Notes under the pieces: generated by a model | What the model was told of the DNA's origin: nothing | What the model saw: the letters and a program-made list of their open reading frames with translations, nothing else | Database searches by the model: none | Made by a program: the position numbers and the translations under genes | Shown: positions 7,521 through 17,400 of the stretch, piece after piece | Layout: each line of letters starts with the position of its first letter | How positions within the stretch are numbered: position 1 is the stretch's first letter | Origin: an uncultured Rhizobium sp. | GTDB taxonomy: Bacteria; Pseudomonadota; Alphaproteobacteria; Rhizobiales; Rhizobiaceae | Direction: 5' to 3' | Length of the DNA stretch: 50,107 nucleotides | Assembly: GCA_945952315.1 (NCBI GenBank) | Contig: CAMFIE010000030.1 | Location: 1-50,107 of the forward strand

Positions 7521-9032
7521 GTGTCAGAACCGGTGACTTTCGATCTCTTCGTGATCGGCGGCGGCATCAACGGCTGCGGCATCGCCCGTGATGCGGCCGG
7601 GCGTGGCTTCAAGGTTGGGCTTGCCGAGATGAAGGATTTTGCCTCCGGCACCTCCTCCCGGGCAACCAAGCTCATCCATGGTGGCCTTCGCTATCTCGAA
7701 TATTACGAGTTCCGGCTGGTGCGCGAGGCACTGATGGAGCGTGAAGTGCTCTGGGCCATGGCACCGCATATCATCTGGCCGATGCGCTTCGTGCTGCCGT
7801 TCCAGAAGGGCGGAATCCGGCCTGCCTGGCTGATCCGGCTCGGGCTGTTCCTTTATGACCATCTCGGTGGTCGCAAGCTGCTTCCCGCGACGAAGACGCT
7901 GGACATGCGTCGCGATCCGGCAGGAAAGCCGCTGAAGCCGCTCTTCACCAAGGCGTTTGAATATTCCGATGGCTGGGTGGATGATGCCCGAATGGTGGTG
8001 CTGAACGCGCGCGATGCTTCAGATCGCGGCGCTTCGATCTATGCCCGCACGGCCGTCACCGCCGTCCATCGCGAAGAAGATCACTGGGTGATCGGATTGA
8101 AGCGTGCGGGTGCCGATGCGGTTGAGGAGGTGCAGGCCCGCATGCTCGTCAATGCCGCCGGGCCCTGGGTCGATACGGTTCTCAACCGTGCCCTTGGCCG
8201 CAATGATGCGCATAATGTGCGCCTCGTGCAGGGCAGCCATATCGTCATTCGCAAGAAGTTTGATGATCCGCGCGCCTATTTCTTCCAGAACCCGGATAAT
8301 CGCATCATCTTCGCGATCCCTTACGAGAATGACTTCACGCTGATCGGCACGACGGATCAGGACTACAAGGGTGACCCGCGCGATGTCGCGATTTCCGATG
8401 CGGAGGTGGATTATCTCTGCAATGCCGCAAGTGAATATTTTGCGGAGCCCGTGACGCGCGACGATATCGTCTGGACCTATTCCGGCGTTCGCCCGCTTTA
8501 TGACGACGGCGCATCGGCCGCGCAGGAAACAACGCGAGAATATGTGCTGAAGCTTGAGGCAGACGGGCAGGGGCCGGCACTGCTCAACGTGTTTGGCGGC
8601 AAGCTCACCACCTATCGCAGGCTCGCCGAGCATGCACTCGAAAAGGTGGAAGAGGTGCTCGGCTCCCGCGGTGCTGCCTGGACGGCCAGGAGCGCGCTTC
8701 CGGGTGGCGATTTCCCGCCGAATGGCTATGAAGCCGAAGTCGAGCGCCTGCAGGTGCGCCATCCATATCTGGAGGCGCGGCTCGCCCGCCGGCTGGTCCG
8801 CCTCTACGGCACCTGCGCCCACCGGATGCTTGAGGATGTGCACGGAGCGGCCGATCTCGGCCAGCATTTCGGGGCTGATCTCTATCAGGTCGAGGTGGAT
8901 TGGCTGGTGTCGCAGGAATGGGCGGCCTCTGCCGAAGACGTGCTCTGGCGGCGCACGAAACGCGGCTTGCATTTCACCGAAGTGCAGACGCGCGTGCTTG
9001 ACGACTATCTGCTTCGCAAGGTTGCCGCCTGA
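7521..9032 (+). CDS. glpD: Aerobic glycerol-3-phosphate dehydrogenase (FAD)
   Basis: 503 residues. Oxidises sn-glycerol 3-phosphate to dihydroxyacetone phosphate at the inner membrane and passes electrons to quinone. The dinucleotide-binding motif LFVIGGGINGCGIARDAAG starts within ten residues of the N-terminus; SRATKLIHGGLRYLE is the second family signature; the C-terminal region has the usual GlpD cap. I prefer the GTG start at 7521 (MSEPVTFDLF) because AAAGGCGG lies five bases upstream; an ATG at 7476 would add 15 residues not typical of the family. It is preceded by glpR and followed by a strong terminator; the usual rhizobial glycerol transporter genes are not adjacent. Confidence 0.95.
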   Translation: MSEPVTFDLFVIGGGINGCGIARDAAGRGFKVGLAEMKDFASGTSSRATKLIHGGLRYLEYYEFRLVREALMEREVLWAMAPHIIWPMRFVLPFQKGGIRPAWLIRLGLFLYDHLGGRKLLPATKTLDMRRDPAGKPLKPLFTKAFEYSDGWVDDARMVVLNARDASDRGASIYARTAVTAVHREEDHWVIGLKRAGADAVEEVQARMLVNAAGPWVDTVLNRALGRNDAHNVRLVQGSHIVIRKKFDDPRAYFFQNPDNRIIFAIPYENDFTLIGTTDQDYKGDPRDVAISDAEVDYLCNAASEYFAEPVTRDDIVWTYSGVRPLYDDGASAAQETTREYVLKLEADGQGPALLNVFGGKLTTYRRLAEHALEKVEEVLGSRGAAWTARSALPGGDFPPNGYEAEVERLQVRHPYLEARLARRLVRLYGTCAHRMLEDVHGAADLGQHFGADLYQVEVDWLVSQEWAASAEDVLWRRTKRGLHFTEVQTRVLDDYLLRKVAA

Positions 9033-9053
9033 TCATTCTGACGGGCCGACTAG

Positions 9054-9090
9054 AAAAACCCCGGTTGCTCTGGCGGGCCACCGGGGTTTT
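9054..9090. terminator. Bidirectional rho-independent terminator between glpD and cheW
   Basis: The hairpin arms AAAACCCCGGT and ACCGGGGTTTT are perfectly complementary and flank a 14-base loop. The A-tract and T-tract let it end glpD (rightward) and cheW (leftward). Confidence 0.85.
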
Positions 9091-9116
9091 GATCGAATGG
9101 AATTGGCCAGACTGCG

Positions 9117-9596
9117 TCAGGCGGCCAGATCGTCCAGTTCCGCATCCTTGAACATCTTGGCAAGGTTGAGGAAGCAGATCATGCCATTTTCGTTGGCGAT
9201 GATGCCTTCGCAGAAGGTTTTGTCGAAGGAGGCTGTGACCTCCGGAACCGGCTGCACCTGGCTGGAGGGGATGGTGAGTATGTCAGAAACCCGGTCCACC
9301 AGCATGCCGATCACCATCGTGTGCACTTCCGCCACGACGATGGCCGAGCGTTCGTTTGCAACGGTGCTGGTCATGCCGAGCTTGTAGGCCAGATCGATGA
9401 TCGGGATCACGGAGCCACGCAGGTTCATCACGCCGATGATTTCCGGCGGAGAATGCGGAATGGGCGTGCAGGGTGCCCAGCCGCGGATTTCACGGATTGT
9501 CGTTGTCTTCACGCAGAATTCCTGATCGTGCAGACGGAACGCAATGATTTCCAGCATTTCGCCGCTGAAATTGGCGGAGTTGACCGTTGTCGCCAT
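9117..9596 (-). CDS. cheW: CheW-type chemotaxis coupling protein
   Basis: 159 residues forming a single CheW domain: EIIAFRLHDQEFCVKTTTIREI at the start, then PPEIIGVMNLRGSVIPIIDLA, the family's most conserved stretch, and VDRVSDILTIP. CheW links chemoreceptors to the kinase CheA. Its ATG shares one base with the stop of the upstream receptor gene (TGATG at 9594-9598), so the two are translationally coupled. No cheA, cheY or cheR is nearby, so this CheW probably joins a signalling complex encoded elsewhere, perhaps dedicated to the adjacent receptor. Confidence 0.92.
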   Translation of the reverse strand: MATTVNSANFSGEMLEIIAFRLHDQEFCVKTTTIREIRGWAPCTPIPHSPPEIIGVMNLRGSVIPIIDLAYKLGMTSTVANERSAIVVAEVHTMVIGMLVDRVSDILTIPSSQVQPVPEVTASFDKTFCEGIIANENGMICFLNLAKMFKDAELDDLAA

Positions 9597-11383
9597 CAGA
9601 ATTCTTCCCAGTGATCTTTGCTTGCAGTCACCGCCACGGCCGCATTGCCGATCATTCGGGGGACTTTCGTGGGGGCGGGCCGGGGCGCCGCAGCCGGAAT
9701 ACGCATTTCCGGTTTGGGTTTGACAATAGCAGCAGATGGTTGACCAAGTCTGAATTGCCGCATGAGTTCGAGCTGAGACACGGCCTCGCGCACCAGCGCA
9801 TGGGCAGATGCGGTTGTCTGCTCCACCATCGCCGTGTTCTGCTGCGTGCCCTTGTCCATTTCATTGACGGCCAGATTGATGTCTCTGAGGCTTGCCGATT
9901 GTTCGCGCGCAGCCTCGACAATGGCCGCCACATTGGCGTTTACATCCGCCACCTGCTCGACGATCTTTTCGAGTGCAGCGCCTGTCTGACCGACAAGGGC
10001 CACGCCTTCCTTCACCTGCTCGCCCGAGGTGGTGATGAGATGCTTGATTTCCTTGGCGGCATTGGCGGAGCGCTGGGCCAGTTCGCGCACTTCCTGGGCA
10101 ACGACGGCAAAACCTTTTCCGGCCTCGCCCGCGCGGGCTGCCTCGACCCCGGCATTCAGCGCGAGCAGATTGGTCTGGAAGGCAATCTCGTCGATCACGC
10201 CGATGATATTGGAAATCGACAGCGAGGATTGCTCTATTGCCCCCATGGCTGTGATCGCCTTGCGGACCACATTGCCGGAATGTTCCGCCTCCTGCTTGGT
10301 CTTTGCCACAAGCGTGCCCGCATCTTCGGCGCGATGGGCGCTGTCTGTCACCATGCGGGTGATCTGGTCGAGCGTCGAGACCTGACGCTCCACTGATTCC
10401 GCCTGTGACTGGGTGCGCTTGGACAGATCGCTTGCTGCGGCGAGTATTTCGTTCGAGCTGTTGGTCACCGAATTCGCATTTTGGCTTACCACTTCCAGCG
10501 TATGGCGCAGTTTGCCGATCGAATCGTTGAAATCCTCCCGCAGGCGCAGCAGCTGCTGCGGGAAGGCAATCTCGATCCGCTGGTCAAGATTGCCGGCGGC
10601 CAGACCCTGAAGACCCTGCGCCAATGCATCGACCGCCTGCACCCGTTCCGTTATGTCGGTTGCAAATTTCACGATCTTCATGACCTTGCCATCAGGGCTG
10701 AAAATCGGATTGTAGGAGGCCTGGATCCAGACCTTGCGGCCATTCTTTCCGATCCGCAGGAATTCGGAGGCGACGTAATCACCTCCGCCGAGCTTTTGCC
10801 ACAGGGCACGGTAATCAGGCGACTGCGCATAGGACGGTTCGCAGAACATCGCGTGCTTGCGACCGACAACTTCGGACGCCGAATAGCCGAGCGTATTCAG
10901 AAAATTCTCGTTGGCAGACAGGATCGTGCCGTCGATTGAGAATTCGATTACGGCCTGTGCGCGGGAAATGGCGGCGATCTTGCCGCTTTCTTCGGCGGCT
11001 TTCAGCTTTTGCGCTGTAATGTCGCTTGCGAATTTGACGATCTTGTAGGGCTTTCCGCCCCGAAAAACGGGATTGTAGGAGGCCTGAATCCACACTTCCG
11101 CACCCGATTTGGTGCGCCGTTTGTATTCGCGCTGGTCAAATTCACCCCGGGCGAGATTGGCCCAGAACCGTTGGTAATCCTGCGAACTGGCATAGGCTGG
11201 ATCACAGAAGATGCGGTGATGCTTCCCCTTCACCTCGTCCAGCTGGTAGCCCATGAAATCGAGGAAGTTCTGGTTCGCAGACAGGATATTGCCTTGCAGA
11301 TCGAATTCGATCATCGCAAGTGACTTGTTCAGTGCCTTCAGAATGGCATCGGAATCGGATTGAAACGGTAAGCGCAACGACAT
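9596..11383 (-). CDS. Soluble tandem-PAS methyl-accepting chemotaxis protein with C-terminal WEEF tail
   Basis: 595 residues. Two PAS domains come first, about residues 20-130 and 140-255; both contain VWIQASYNP and IVKFA.DIT, showing internal duplication. Then come a HAMP-like segment and a full signalling domain with the conserved hairpin tip ([16 protein letters not shown]). No transmembrane helix is present, so it is a cytoplasmic receptor, probably sensing redox, oxygen or a small ligand through PAS. The protein ends in HWEEF, which resembles the C-terminal CheR/CheB-docking pentapeptide (NWETF in E. coli). The start at 11383 is preferred because a GGAG site lies six bases upstream; the frame stays open to 11452. 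A strong promoter lies at 11528-11556. Confidence 0.9.
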   Translation of the reverse strand: MSLRLPFQSDSDAILKALNKSLAMIEFDLQGNILSANQNFLDFMGYQLDEVKGKHHRIFCDPAYASSQDYQRFWANLARGEFDQREYKRRTKSGAEVWIQASYNPVFRGGKPYKIVKFASDITAQKLKAAEESGKIAAISRAQAVIEFSIDGTILSANENFLNTLGYSASEVVGRKHAMFCEPSYAQSPDYRALWQKLGGGDYVASEFLRIGKNGRKVWIQASYNPIFSPDGKVMKIVKFATDITERVQAVDALAQGLQGLAAGNLDQRIEIAFPQQLLRLREDFNDSIGKLRHTLEVVSQNANSVTNSSNEILAAASDLSKRTQSQAESVERQVSTLDQITRMVTDSAHRAEDAGTLVAKTKQEAEHSGNVVRKAITAMGAIEQSSLSISNIIGVIDEIAFQTNLLALNAGVEAARAGEAGKGFAVVAQEVRELAQRSANAAKEIKHLITTSGEQVKEGVALVGQTGAALEKIVEQVADVNANVAAIVEAAREQSASLRDINLAVNEMDKGTQQNTAMVEQTTASAHALVREAVSQLELMRQFRLGQPSAAIVKPKPEMRIPAAAPRPAPTKVPRMIGNAAVAVTASKDHWEEF

Positions 11384-11527
11384 GCTAGCTCCAATGCAAC
11401 CGCAGGTGCGTATCGGGTCATTTTTTGATGCAAGGGGAGGAGAAGACATCATGTCTGCCGGTAAAACCGACTGGCGAATGGTATGTGAAAACTAATAACA
11501 ATATATAAACATTATGAATTTCTATAA

Positions 11528-11556
11528 ATTATACAGCTATTTGCGATTTGTGCCAA
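11528..11556 (-). promoter_or_regulatory. Sigma70 promoter for the PAS chemoreceptor-cheW unit
   Basis: On the minus strand: TTGGCA (complement of 11551-11556), 17-base spacer, TATAAT (complement of 11528-11533). The -10 is perfect and the -35 has one mismatch. The rest of the gap to the receptor start (about 11384-11527) is an AT-rich leader of roughly 138 bases in which I see no gene. Confidence 0.6.
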
Positions 11557-11618
11557 AAAGAAACAGGTAGAAGGGCCAAGGCAGCTATTTGCTCTTTTGA
11601 CGTGTCAAATCCTGCCCG

Positions 11619-11652
11619 AAAAAAAACGCGGCCCGGGGCAGGCCCGGACCGC
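11619..11652 (-). terminator. Rho-independent terminator after rocD
   Basis: On the minus strand, a ten-base-pair GC-rich stem (arms 11643-11652 and 11628-11637, one G-T pair) with a five-base loop is followed closely by a run of eight T. It lies about 30 bases after the rocD stop. Confidence 0.85.
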
Positions 11653-11680
11653 ATGGCGTCTTCCGATTTTTCGTCCTGTT

Positions 11681-12877
11681 TCAGAGCACGGCTGCAATCT
11701 GCTCCACGGCCCAGTCGACCTGATCGGGTGTGATGATCAGGGGCGGCGCAAGACGGATCGTATGTTCATGCGTATCCTTCGCCAGCAGGCCGCGATCCTT
11801 CAGCTGGTAGCAATAGGGCCGTGCACCGCCAGCGGCGGGATCAAGTTCGATCGCCAGCATCAGGCCCCGTCCACGCACTTCTTTCACCACATTCGAGCGG
11901 ATAGAGCGCAGGCCTTCGAGGAAACGCTCGCCCATGCGCGCGGAATTTTCGATCATGCCTTCTTCCGTCAGCACCTTGAGCGCTGCGCGTGCCACAGCGC
12001 AGGCAAGCGGATTGCCGCCGAAGGTCGAGCCATGCTGGCCGGGCTTCAGCACGCCCAGCACTTCCGAATTGGAAAGCACCGCCGAGACCGGATAGAAACC
12101 GCCGGAAAGCGCCTTGCCGATCAGCGTGACATCCGCCTCGATGCCTTCATGCTCTTCGGCGAGCAGCTTGCCGGTGCGGCCAAGCCCGGTCTGGATCTCG
12201 TCGAGGATCAGCGTCACATTGTGCTGGGTGCAGAGCGCACGAACGCCCGGCAGATAGCCTTTTGGCGGAATGATCACGCCCGCTTCACCCTGGATGGGCT
12301 CGATGAGGGCTGCAACCGTGTTCGGCGTGATCGCGGCCTCGAAAGCCTTGAGATCGCCGAAAGGCACGACGCGAAAGCCCGGTGCAAAGGGGCCGAAGCC
12401 GGTGCGTGCGTCCGGATCGGTGGAAAAACCGACGATACCCATGGTCCGGCCATGGAAATTGTCGGCACAGACGATGATCTCGGCCTGATTTTCGGCAACG
12501 CCCTTCACCTCATAGCCCCATTTGCGCACGGCCTTGATCGCCGTCTCGACGGCCTCCGCGCCGGAATTCATCGGCAGGATCTTGTGGCTGCCCGTCAGTG
12601 CCGCAAGTTCTTCATAGAGATGGGCAAGCTGGTCATTGCGGAAAGCGCGCGAGGTCAGCGTCAGCTTGCCTGCCTGCTCGATCATGGCTTCGCGGATCTT
12701 CGGATGGCAATGGCCCTGATTGACGGCCGAATAGGCGGAGAGACAGTCCAGATAGCGTTTTCCCTCGGTGTCCCAGACATGCACGCCCTCACCGCGGGTC
12801 AGCACCACATCAAGCGGTTTGTAGTTATGGGCACCGAGACGGTGTTCGGTGGCGATCAGGTCAGAAGCGCGGGTCAT
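11681..12877 (-). CDS. rocD: Ornithine aminotransferase
   Basis: 398 residues, class III pyridoxal-phosphate aminotransferase. Converts ornithine and 2-oxoglutarate to glutamate-5-semialdehyde and glutamate. The cofactor lysine is Lys255 ([13 protein letters not shown]); the [12 protein letters not shown] motif (225-236) supplies the Asp that contacts the pyridine nitrogen; [12 protein letters not shown] is typical of ornithine aminotransferases rather than acetylornithine enzymes. It lies 23 bases after the arginase gene on the same strand, so together they turn arginine into glutamate semialdehyde. A strong terminator follows. Confidence 0.94.
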   Translation of the reverse strand: MTRASDLIATEHRLGAHNYKPLDVVLTRGEGVHVWDTEGKRYLDCLSAYSAVNQGHCHPKIREAMIEQAGKLTLTSRAFRNDQLAHLYEELAALTGSHKILPMNSGAEAVETAIKAVRKWGYEVKGVAENQAEIIVCADNFHGRTMGIVGFSTDPDARTGFGPFAPGFRVVPFGDLKAFEAAITPNTVAALIEPIQGEAGVIIPPKGYLPGVRALCTQHNVTLILDEIQTGLGRTGKLLAEEHEGIEADVTLIGKALSGGFYPVSAVLSNSEVLGVLKPGQHGSTFGGNPLACAVARAALKVLTEEGMIENSARMGERFLEGLRSIRSNVVKEVRGRGLMLAIELDPAAGGARPYCYQLKDRGLLAKDTHEHTIRLAPPLIITPDQVDWAVEQIAAVL

Positions 12878-12900
12878 GGGTTTCCTCCGGAATGGAATGG

Positions 12901-13839
12901 TCAGGCAGCGCGGGTAGGGCGGTCGAAAATGCGGCGGCCAAACAGGCTTGCCGTCATTTCCACCAGCACGCGGGCACTTTTGCCGCGGTCGTCAAGAAAG
13001 GGGTTGAGCTCCACCAGATCGAGGGAGGAGACAAGGCCGCTGTCGCAGATCATTTCCATGATCAGATGCGCCTCGCGAAAGGTGGCGCCGCCGGGAACCG
13101 TGGTGCCGACACCCGGTGCCACATCCGGATCAAGAAAATCCACGTCGAAGCTCACATGCAGCAGGCCGTTTGCCGCCGAAACCTTTTCCAGAATGGTGCG
13201 CAGGATCGCCGCAACGCCATTTTCGTCGATCGCCCGCATGTCATGCACGTTCACCGCATTGGCGCGCACCAGCTCGCGCTCTTCCGGATCGACCGAGCGA
13301 ATGCCGACCTGATAGACATTGCGCGGATCGACGAAAGGCCGGTCCTTGTCGAGGATCGGTGCGAATTCCGCCTTGCCGCAGAAGTAAGCGACCGGCATGC
13401 CGTGGATGTTGCCGGAGGGGGATGTCTCGGGTGAATTGAAATCCGAATGCGCGTCGAGCCAGAGCACGAAAAGAGGACGTCCGATCTCGGCTGCATGGCG
13501 GGCCATGCCGGAAACACTGCCCATGGACAGCGAATGGTCACCGCCAAGAAGGATCGGGATGGCTCCGCCGCTCGCGGCCTCATAGGTCGCCTGTTCGAGA
13601 TCGCGGATGAAACCGCCAACCCGCTTCAGGTTCAGCGCGCGCGCCATTTCCGGCAGGTCGTCCGCCAGGGTCGGTCGAAGATCACCACGATCGCTCACCG
13701 GATAGCCGAGATCGGAAAGGGCCGTGCGGATGCCCGCAATGCGCAGCGCCGCCGGTCCCATGGCCGCGCCACCCCGGCCGGAACCTTCCTCCAGCGGTAC
13801 GCCGATCAGCGTCAGCGGACGTTTGCTTGCTTCTGCCAT
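12901..13839 (-). CDS. rocF: Arginase
   Basis: About 312 residues, ureohydrolase family; hydrolyses arginine to ornithine and urea using two manganese ions. Metal-binding motifs are intact: [29 protein letters not shown] and [18 protein letters not shown] prefer the ATG at 13839 ([10 protein letters not shown]) because GGGAG lies eight bases upstream; the ATG at 13854 would add five residues. It is the first gene of the rocF-rocD unit and is divergent from an Lrp-type regulator across a 125-base gap holding inverted repeats, so arginine-responsive control is likely. Confidence 0.94.
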   Translation of the reverse strand: MAEASKRPLTLIGVPLEEGSGRGGAAMGPAALRIAGIRTALSDLGYPVSDRGDLRPTLADDLPEMARALNLKRVGGFIRDLEQATYEAASGGAIPILLGGDHSLSMGSVSGMARHAAEIGRPLFVLWLDAHSDFNSPETSPSGNIHGMPVAYFCGKAEFAPILDKDRPFVDPRNVYQVGIRSVDPEERELVRANAVNVHDMRAIDENGVAAILRTILEKVSAANGLLHVSFDVDFLDPDVAPGVGTTVPGGATFREAHLIMEMICDSGLVSSLDLVELNPFLDDRGKSARVLVEMTASLFGRRIFDRPTRAA

Positions 13840-13907
13840 TCCAGCCACTCCCATTCCGTCACATCGGAATTAGAGCCTGAAAGCGCGCTTGCAAAAAGAT
13901 GGAATGA

Positions 13908-13955
13908 TGCTCAATTTCATGGCATACTGAGCAGATTGTCAGCATCAATTGAGCA
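13908..13955. promoter_or_regulatory. Inverted repeat TGCTCAATT / AATTGAGCA in the rocF-lrp divergent region
   Basis: A perfect nine-base inverted repeat (13908-13916 and 13947-13955) separated by 30 bases, with a further TGAGCA half-site at 13928-13933 between the arms. The right arm ends ten bases before the regulator's ATG. Widely spaced, repeated half-sites suit Lrp/AsnC regulators, which bind as octamers. Function is inferred. Confidence 0.5.
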
Positions 13956-13964
13956 AAATGACAA

Positions 13965-14393
13965 ATGGATGATCTGGATCAGGCCCTGCTTTCGGCACTC
14001 CGCCACAATGCGCGGCTTCCCGTATCCTCGCTTGCGGCGATGACGGGGGCTTCGCGCGCGACGGTTTCAGCCCGCATCGACCGGCTTGTGGAAAATGGCA
14101 CCATCACCGCCTTCACCATCAAGACCGGGCATGAAACCCGGGAGGCGGCAGTGCGCGCGATCATCATGATCGAGGTTCTGGGCAGGCTTGCTGACCGGGT
14201 CGCCGATCAGTTGCGCGGCCTGCCGCAAGTCCGCGCGCTGCATTCCACCAATGGCCGCTGGGATTTCATCGCCGAGCTCGAAGACCGCGACCTTGTCTCC
14301 TTCGACGAGACGCTGCGCCGCATCCGCCTGATCGAGGGCATCAATGTGACGGAGACCAATATCCTGCTGCGTTCACGCAAGTCGAGCTTCTGA
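13965..14393 (+). CDS. Lrp/AsnC family regulator, probable regulator of arginine catabolism
   Basis: 142 residues, full-length Lrp/AsnC protein. N-terminal helix-turn-helix (DQALLSALRHNARLP, then LAAMTGASRATVSARIDRL) and a C-terminal RAM/effector domain (RAIIMIEV, then VRALHSTNGRWDFIAEL and INVTETNILL). It is divergent from rocF; Lrp-type regulators beside arginase and ornithine aminotransferase genes commonly activate them in response to arginine or ornithine. The ATG at 13965 has no clear ribosome-binding site; the preceding bases are occupied by the inverted repeat. Its stop is nine bases from the tamB stop, convergent. Confidence 0.9.
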   Translation: MDDLDQALLSALRHNARLPVSSLAAMTGASRATVSARIDRLVENGTITAFTIKTGHETREAAVRAIIMIEVLGRLADRVADQLRGLPQVRALHSTNGRWDFIAELEDRDLVSFDETLRRIRLIEGINVTETNILLRSRKSSF

Positions 14394-14402
14394 GCAAGGG
14401 GC

Positions 14403-17400
14403 TCAGTATTCCTTTTCATAATAGATGCCGGCTGCCCCCGCACCATCACTGCCCGCCTCGCCCTTCAGCTTGATGCCACGCCCGACATCGAGATTGATCG
14501 ATGCCTTGGAACCGGAATTCGAGCCCTGTTCCACCTGGATATAGGTGCGATCATTGAGATATTTCCCGGCCTTCACCTTGGCCTGTCCGGTTTCATCGGA
14601 CGTCACATCGAGATCATCGACGCCGAGATTGGATTGCAGGCCTTGCAGCAGGGAAGTCGAGCGCCCGCCCGCAAGCTGGGCGGCAGCATCGGCAAGCTGG
14701 GCGATCTGCAGCACGGACAGCCGCGACATGGACTGCCGGAAAATCAGTTGCGCCAGCACTTCATCCTGCGGCAGGGATGGGTTCGAGGAAAAGCTGATTG
14801 CCAGATCATTGGCCGATCCTTCAACGCTGACGATGATCGTCGTGCTGTCTGAATCGGTCGTTGCCTTCATGTCGAGCGTCGGGGTGAGATCACCGCCGAA
14901 GCTGATCGTGCCGGTGGTGAAATCGAGACGGCGACTGAGAATGGTCATGCGGCCGCGCACCATCTTGAACCCGCCTGAAACCACAGGGTCGCTGGCCGTT
15001 CCGCGCAGCGTCAGATCGCCGCCAAGCTCGGCATCGATGCCGCGGCCCTGTACGAAGATACGCGGGGCAGAGACCACCAGATCAAGCGCGATGGCTGATG
15101 AAGAGGATTTCTTGCCCGCACCCTGTCGCTCCATCACCGCCTTGTTCTGGTTTGACACCTCAACCGACTCGTTGCGGTGTTGCACATTGATCTTGGCTAG
15201 CGAAGCGGGGAGCTTCTGAGGCACGGTAATGGCCGAGCGCCCGAGCGAAACCCGGCCCGAAAGTTTTGCGCCGCCTGTCAATGGTCCGGACAGGGTTATC
15301 GTTCCGTCAGCCACGGTCGAGACAACCTTTCCATCCACATAGGCCGCCTTGTCGAGCTTGACGGCCAGATCAGCGGGAAAGCCGCTGCCGGGCAAAATGC
15401 CGACCGTGCCGGATACGCTGACCGTGCCGCCGGTCGAGAGCGTGCCGGACAAGCTTGAAATCCTCGCCCGGCTGCGGTCGAGATCGACGGCAATCTGAAG
15501 ATTGCGCAGCGCCAGATTGCGCCGCACATCGGTGAGCTTGGCATCGGATGAGCGGATCTGGCCTGTGATGACCGGGGCAGATGCCGTTCCCGCGACCTTT
15601 ACATTGAGCGAAGCCGTGCCGCCCATATCCAGCCCCTGCGCGGAAAGGACCGGCGAAAGCGCCTTGAAGGGCAGGCTGCCGGTGATGGTGAGGTTCAGCG
15701 CCCTTGCTCCGGAAAGACCTGCCGTGCCGCCACCCTTCACCTGCAGGCCATCGGCATTGGCAGCCGTGGCATTGACGTTGACCATGCCGCCGGAAAGCTT
15801 GCCATCTGCCTTGATTGCGAGCGGCTTCAGGCCAGCGCCCTTGCTTGCGGCCACCGCTGCATTCTCAAGCGCCAGCCTGTAGGCGATGTCCGGATTTTTC
15901 GAAGAACCCGAAACGTTTATCGTCCCGGAAAGCGTGCCTTCCGCACCAAGTCCCGGCGAGAGGCTGTTTGCAAGTGCAAGCGGCAGTGCCTTCAGTTCAA
16001 CGGCAAGCTTGAGAGCCTGTCCCGCCGTGCCGGAAAGGGTGACCGAGCCCTTGCCTGCCCGGATCACCAGACCGGAAAGCGAGGTTACCCCATTCCTGAT
16101 TTCGATCAGGGACGGCTTTGCCAGCGCAAGGGGGACGCCCTTCGGCGCGGCACTCATGTCTTGAAGCGCGATCTGCAGGGTGTCGGCCTTTTGTGAAGCC
16201 GACCCTTTCACCACCAGCGGCTTGCCGTCATAACCGGCTTTCAGGTCAAAGCGTGTGGCGCCATCCACCCGGTCGAAACGGAGCGCCAGCTTTGTGAGGC
16301 GGTTGGCTCCGCTCACGATCTCCGCCGCCTCAATCGTGCCGCTTGCCGACAAGGCCTTGAGATCGGCGATATCGAGCGCGATGGAGGGCGCCGTGATCTT
16401 CAGGTCCTGCCGGGAAATTCCCTTGCCGCCTGCCTTGATGCGAGCGCTGGAAATGCCATTTTCCGTGTTGAAACGGGCTTCGCCGGATAAATCGCCAGCT
16501 GCCTTTTCCCCGGCCAGGGCGGCAAGCAGGCTGATATCCGGCAGGCTGAAGCGCAGATCACCGCTCGGCAGGAAGGCGGGCGAAAGCGTCAGCGCGCCCT
16601 CGATCCGGTTCTTGCCAATTTCGGCTTTCAGTACCGGAAGGGCAATCACGCCTTTGTCCGTTGCTATATCCGCCCTGATATCGATGGTCTGTCCACCGAG
16701 TTTGCCGGTGGCGGCAAGCGTGGCTTCTGGCGCCTTCGGATCGGCCTTGCCTTCGGCGCGCAGGGACAAGGTCTCAAGCGACCGGCCGGAAAGCACTGCC
16801 TTTTGCGAATGAAGCTCTGCCTTGAAAGCTGGCGCGGCAAGCGGGCCTTCGGCTGCAAGCGTGAACGCTGCCTGGCCATTCGCATCGGCAAGCAGGTTGG
16901 AAAGAGAGGGCAGCGTGCCCTTGATGTCTGCGGAGATGTCTTTGCCGGTAAGGCTCGCTGTCCCGGACAGCGCTACAAGATCCGACTTGAGGGCGAGATT
17001 GGAAAGGGAGACCGTCCCGTCCGCGCCATAGCCGAGCGACGCAGCAAGCGCGATCCGATCCTTTGCCTTCACAGCAAGGGCGGGGGGCAGAATATCCGGA
17101 AGCGCGAAGAGGCTCACATCGGCCGCGGCGGTTTTTGCCGTCACATCATAGGCGGCATCCAGTGTGCCGCCGAGCCTTGCGCTTTCCACTGTCGCCTTTT
17201 CCAGCCGGATGGCTTCCGGCGAAATCAGAAGCGGCAGTTTGATGTCCATCGGTCCGGGAAGAAGCCGTTGCAGGTTTTCATCATCGAAACGGCCTTCCTC
17301 GAACGAAAAGGCAAGATCGACCGGGCCGGTTCTTGCGCCAAGATCGAAGGCGCTTGCACGGGCCGCAAGCGACAGGCCTTTCAGCTGGTGGCCGGGATAG

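Noticed and set aside
11597-13312. 571-residue open frame opposite rocD and rocF
   Set aside because: It spans two well-supported genes and the terminator between rocD and the receptor; no protein family is recognised.
13447-14043. Open frame running from inside rocF across the divergent promoter into the Lrp gene
   Set aside because: It overlaps regulatory DNA and two real genes in other frames; no ribosome site.
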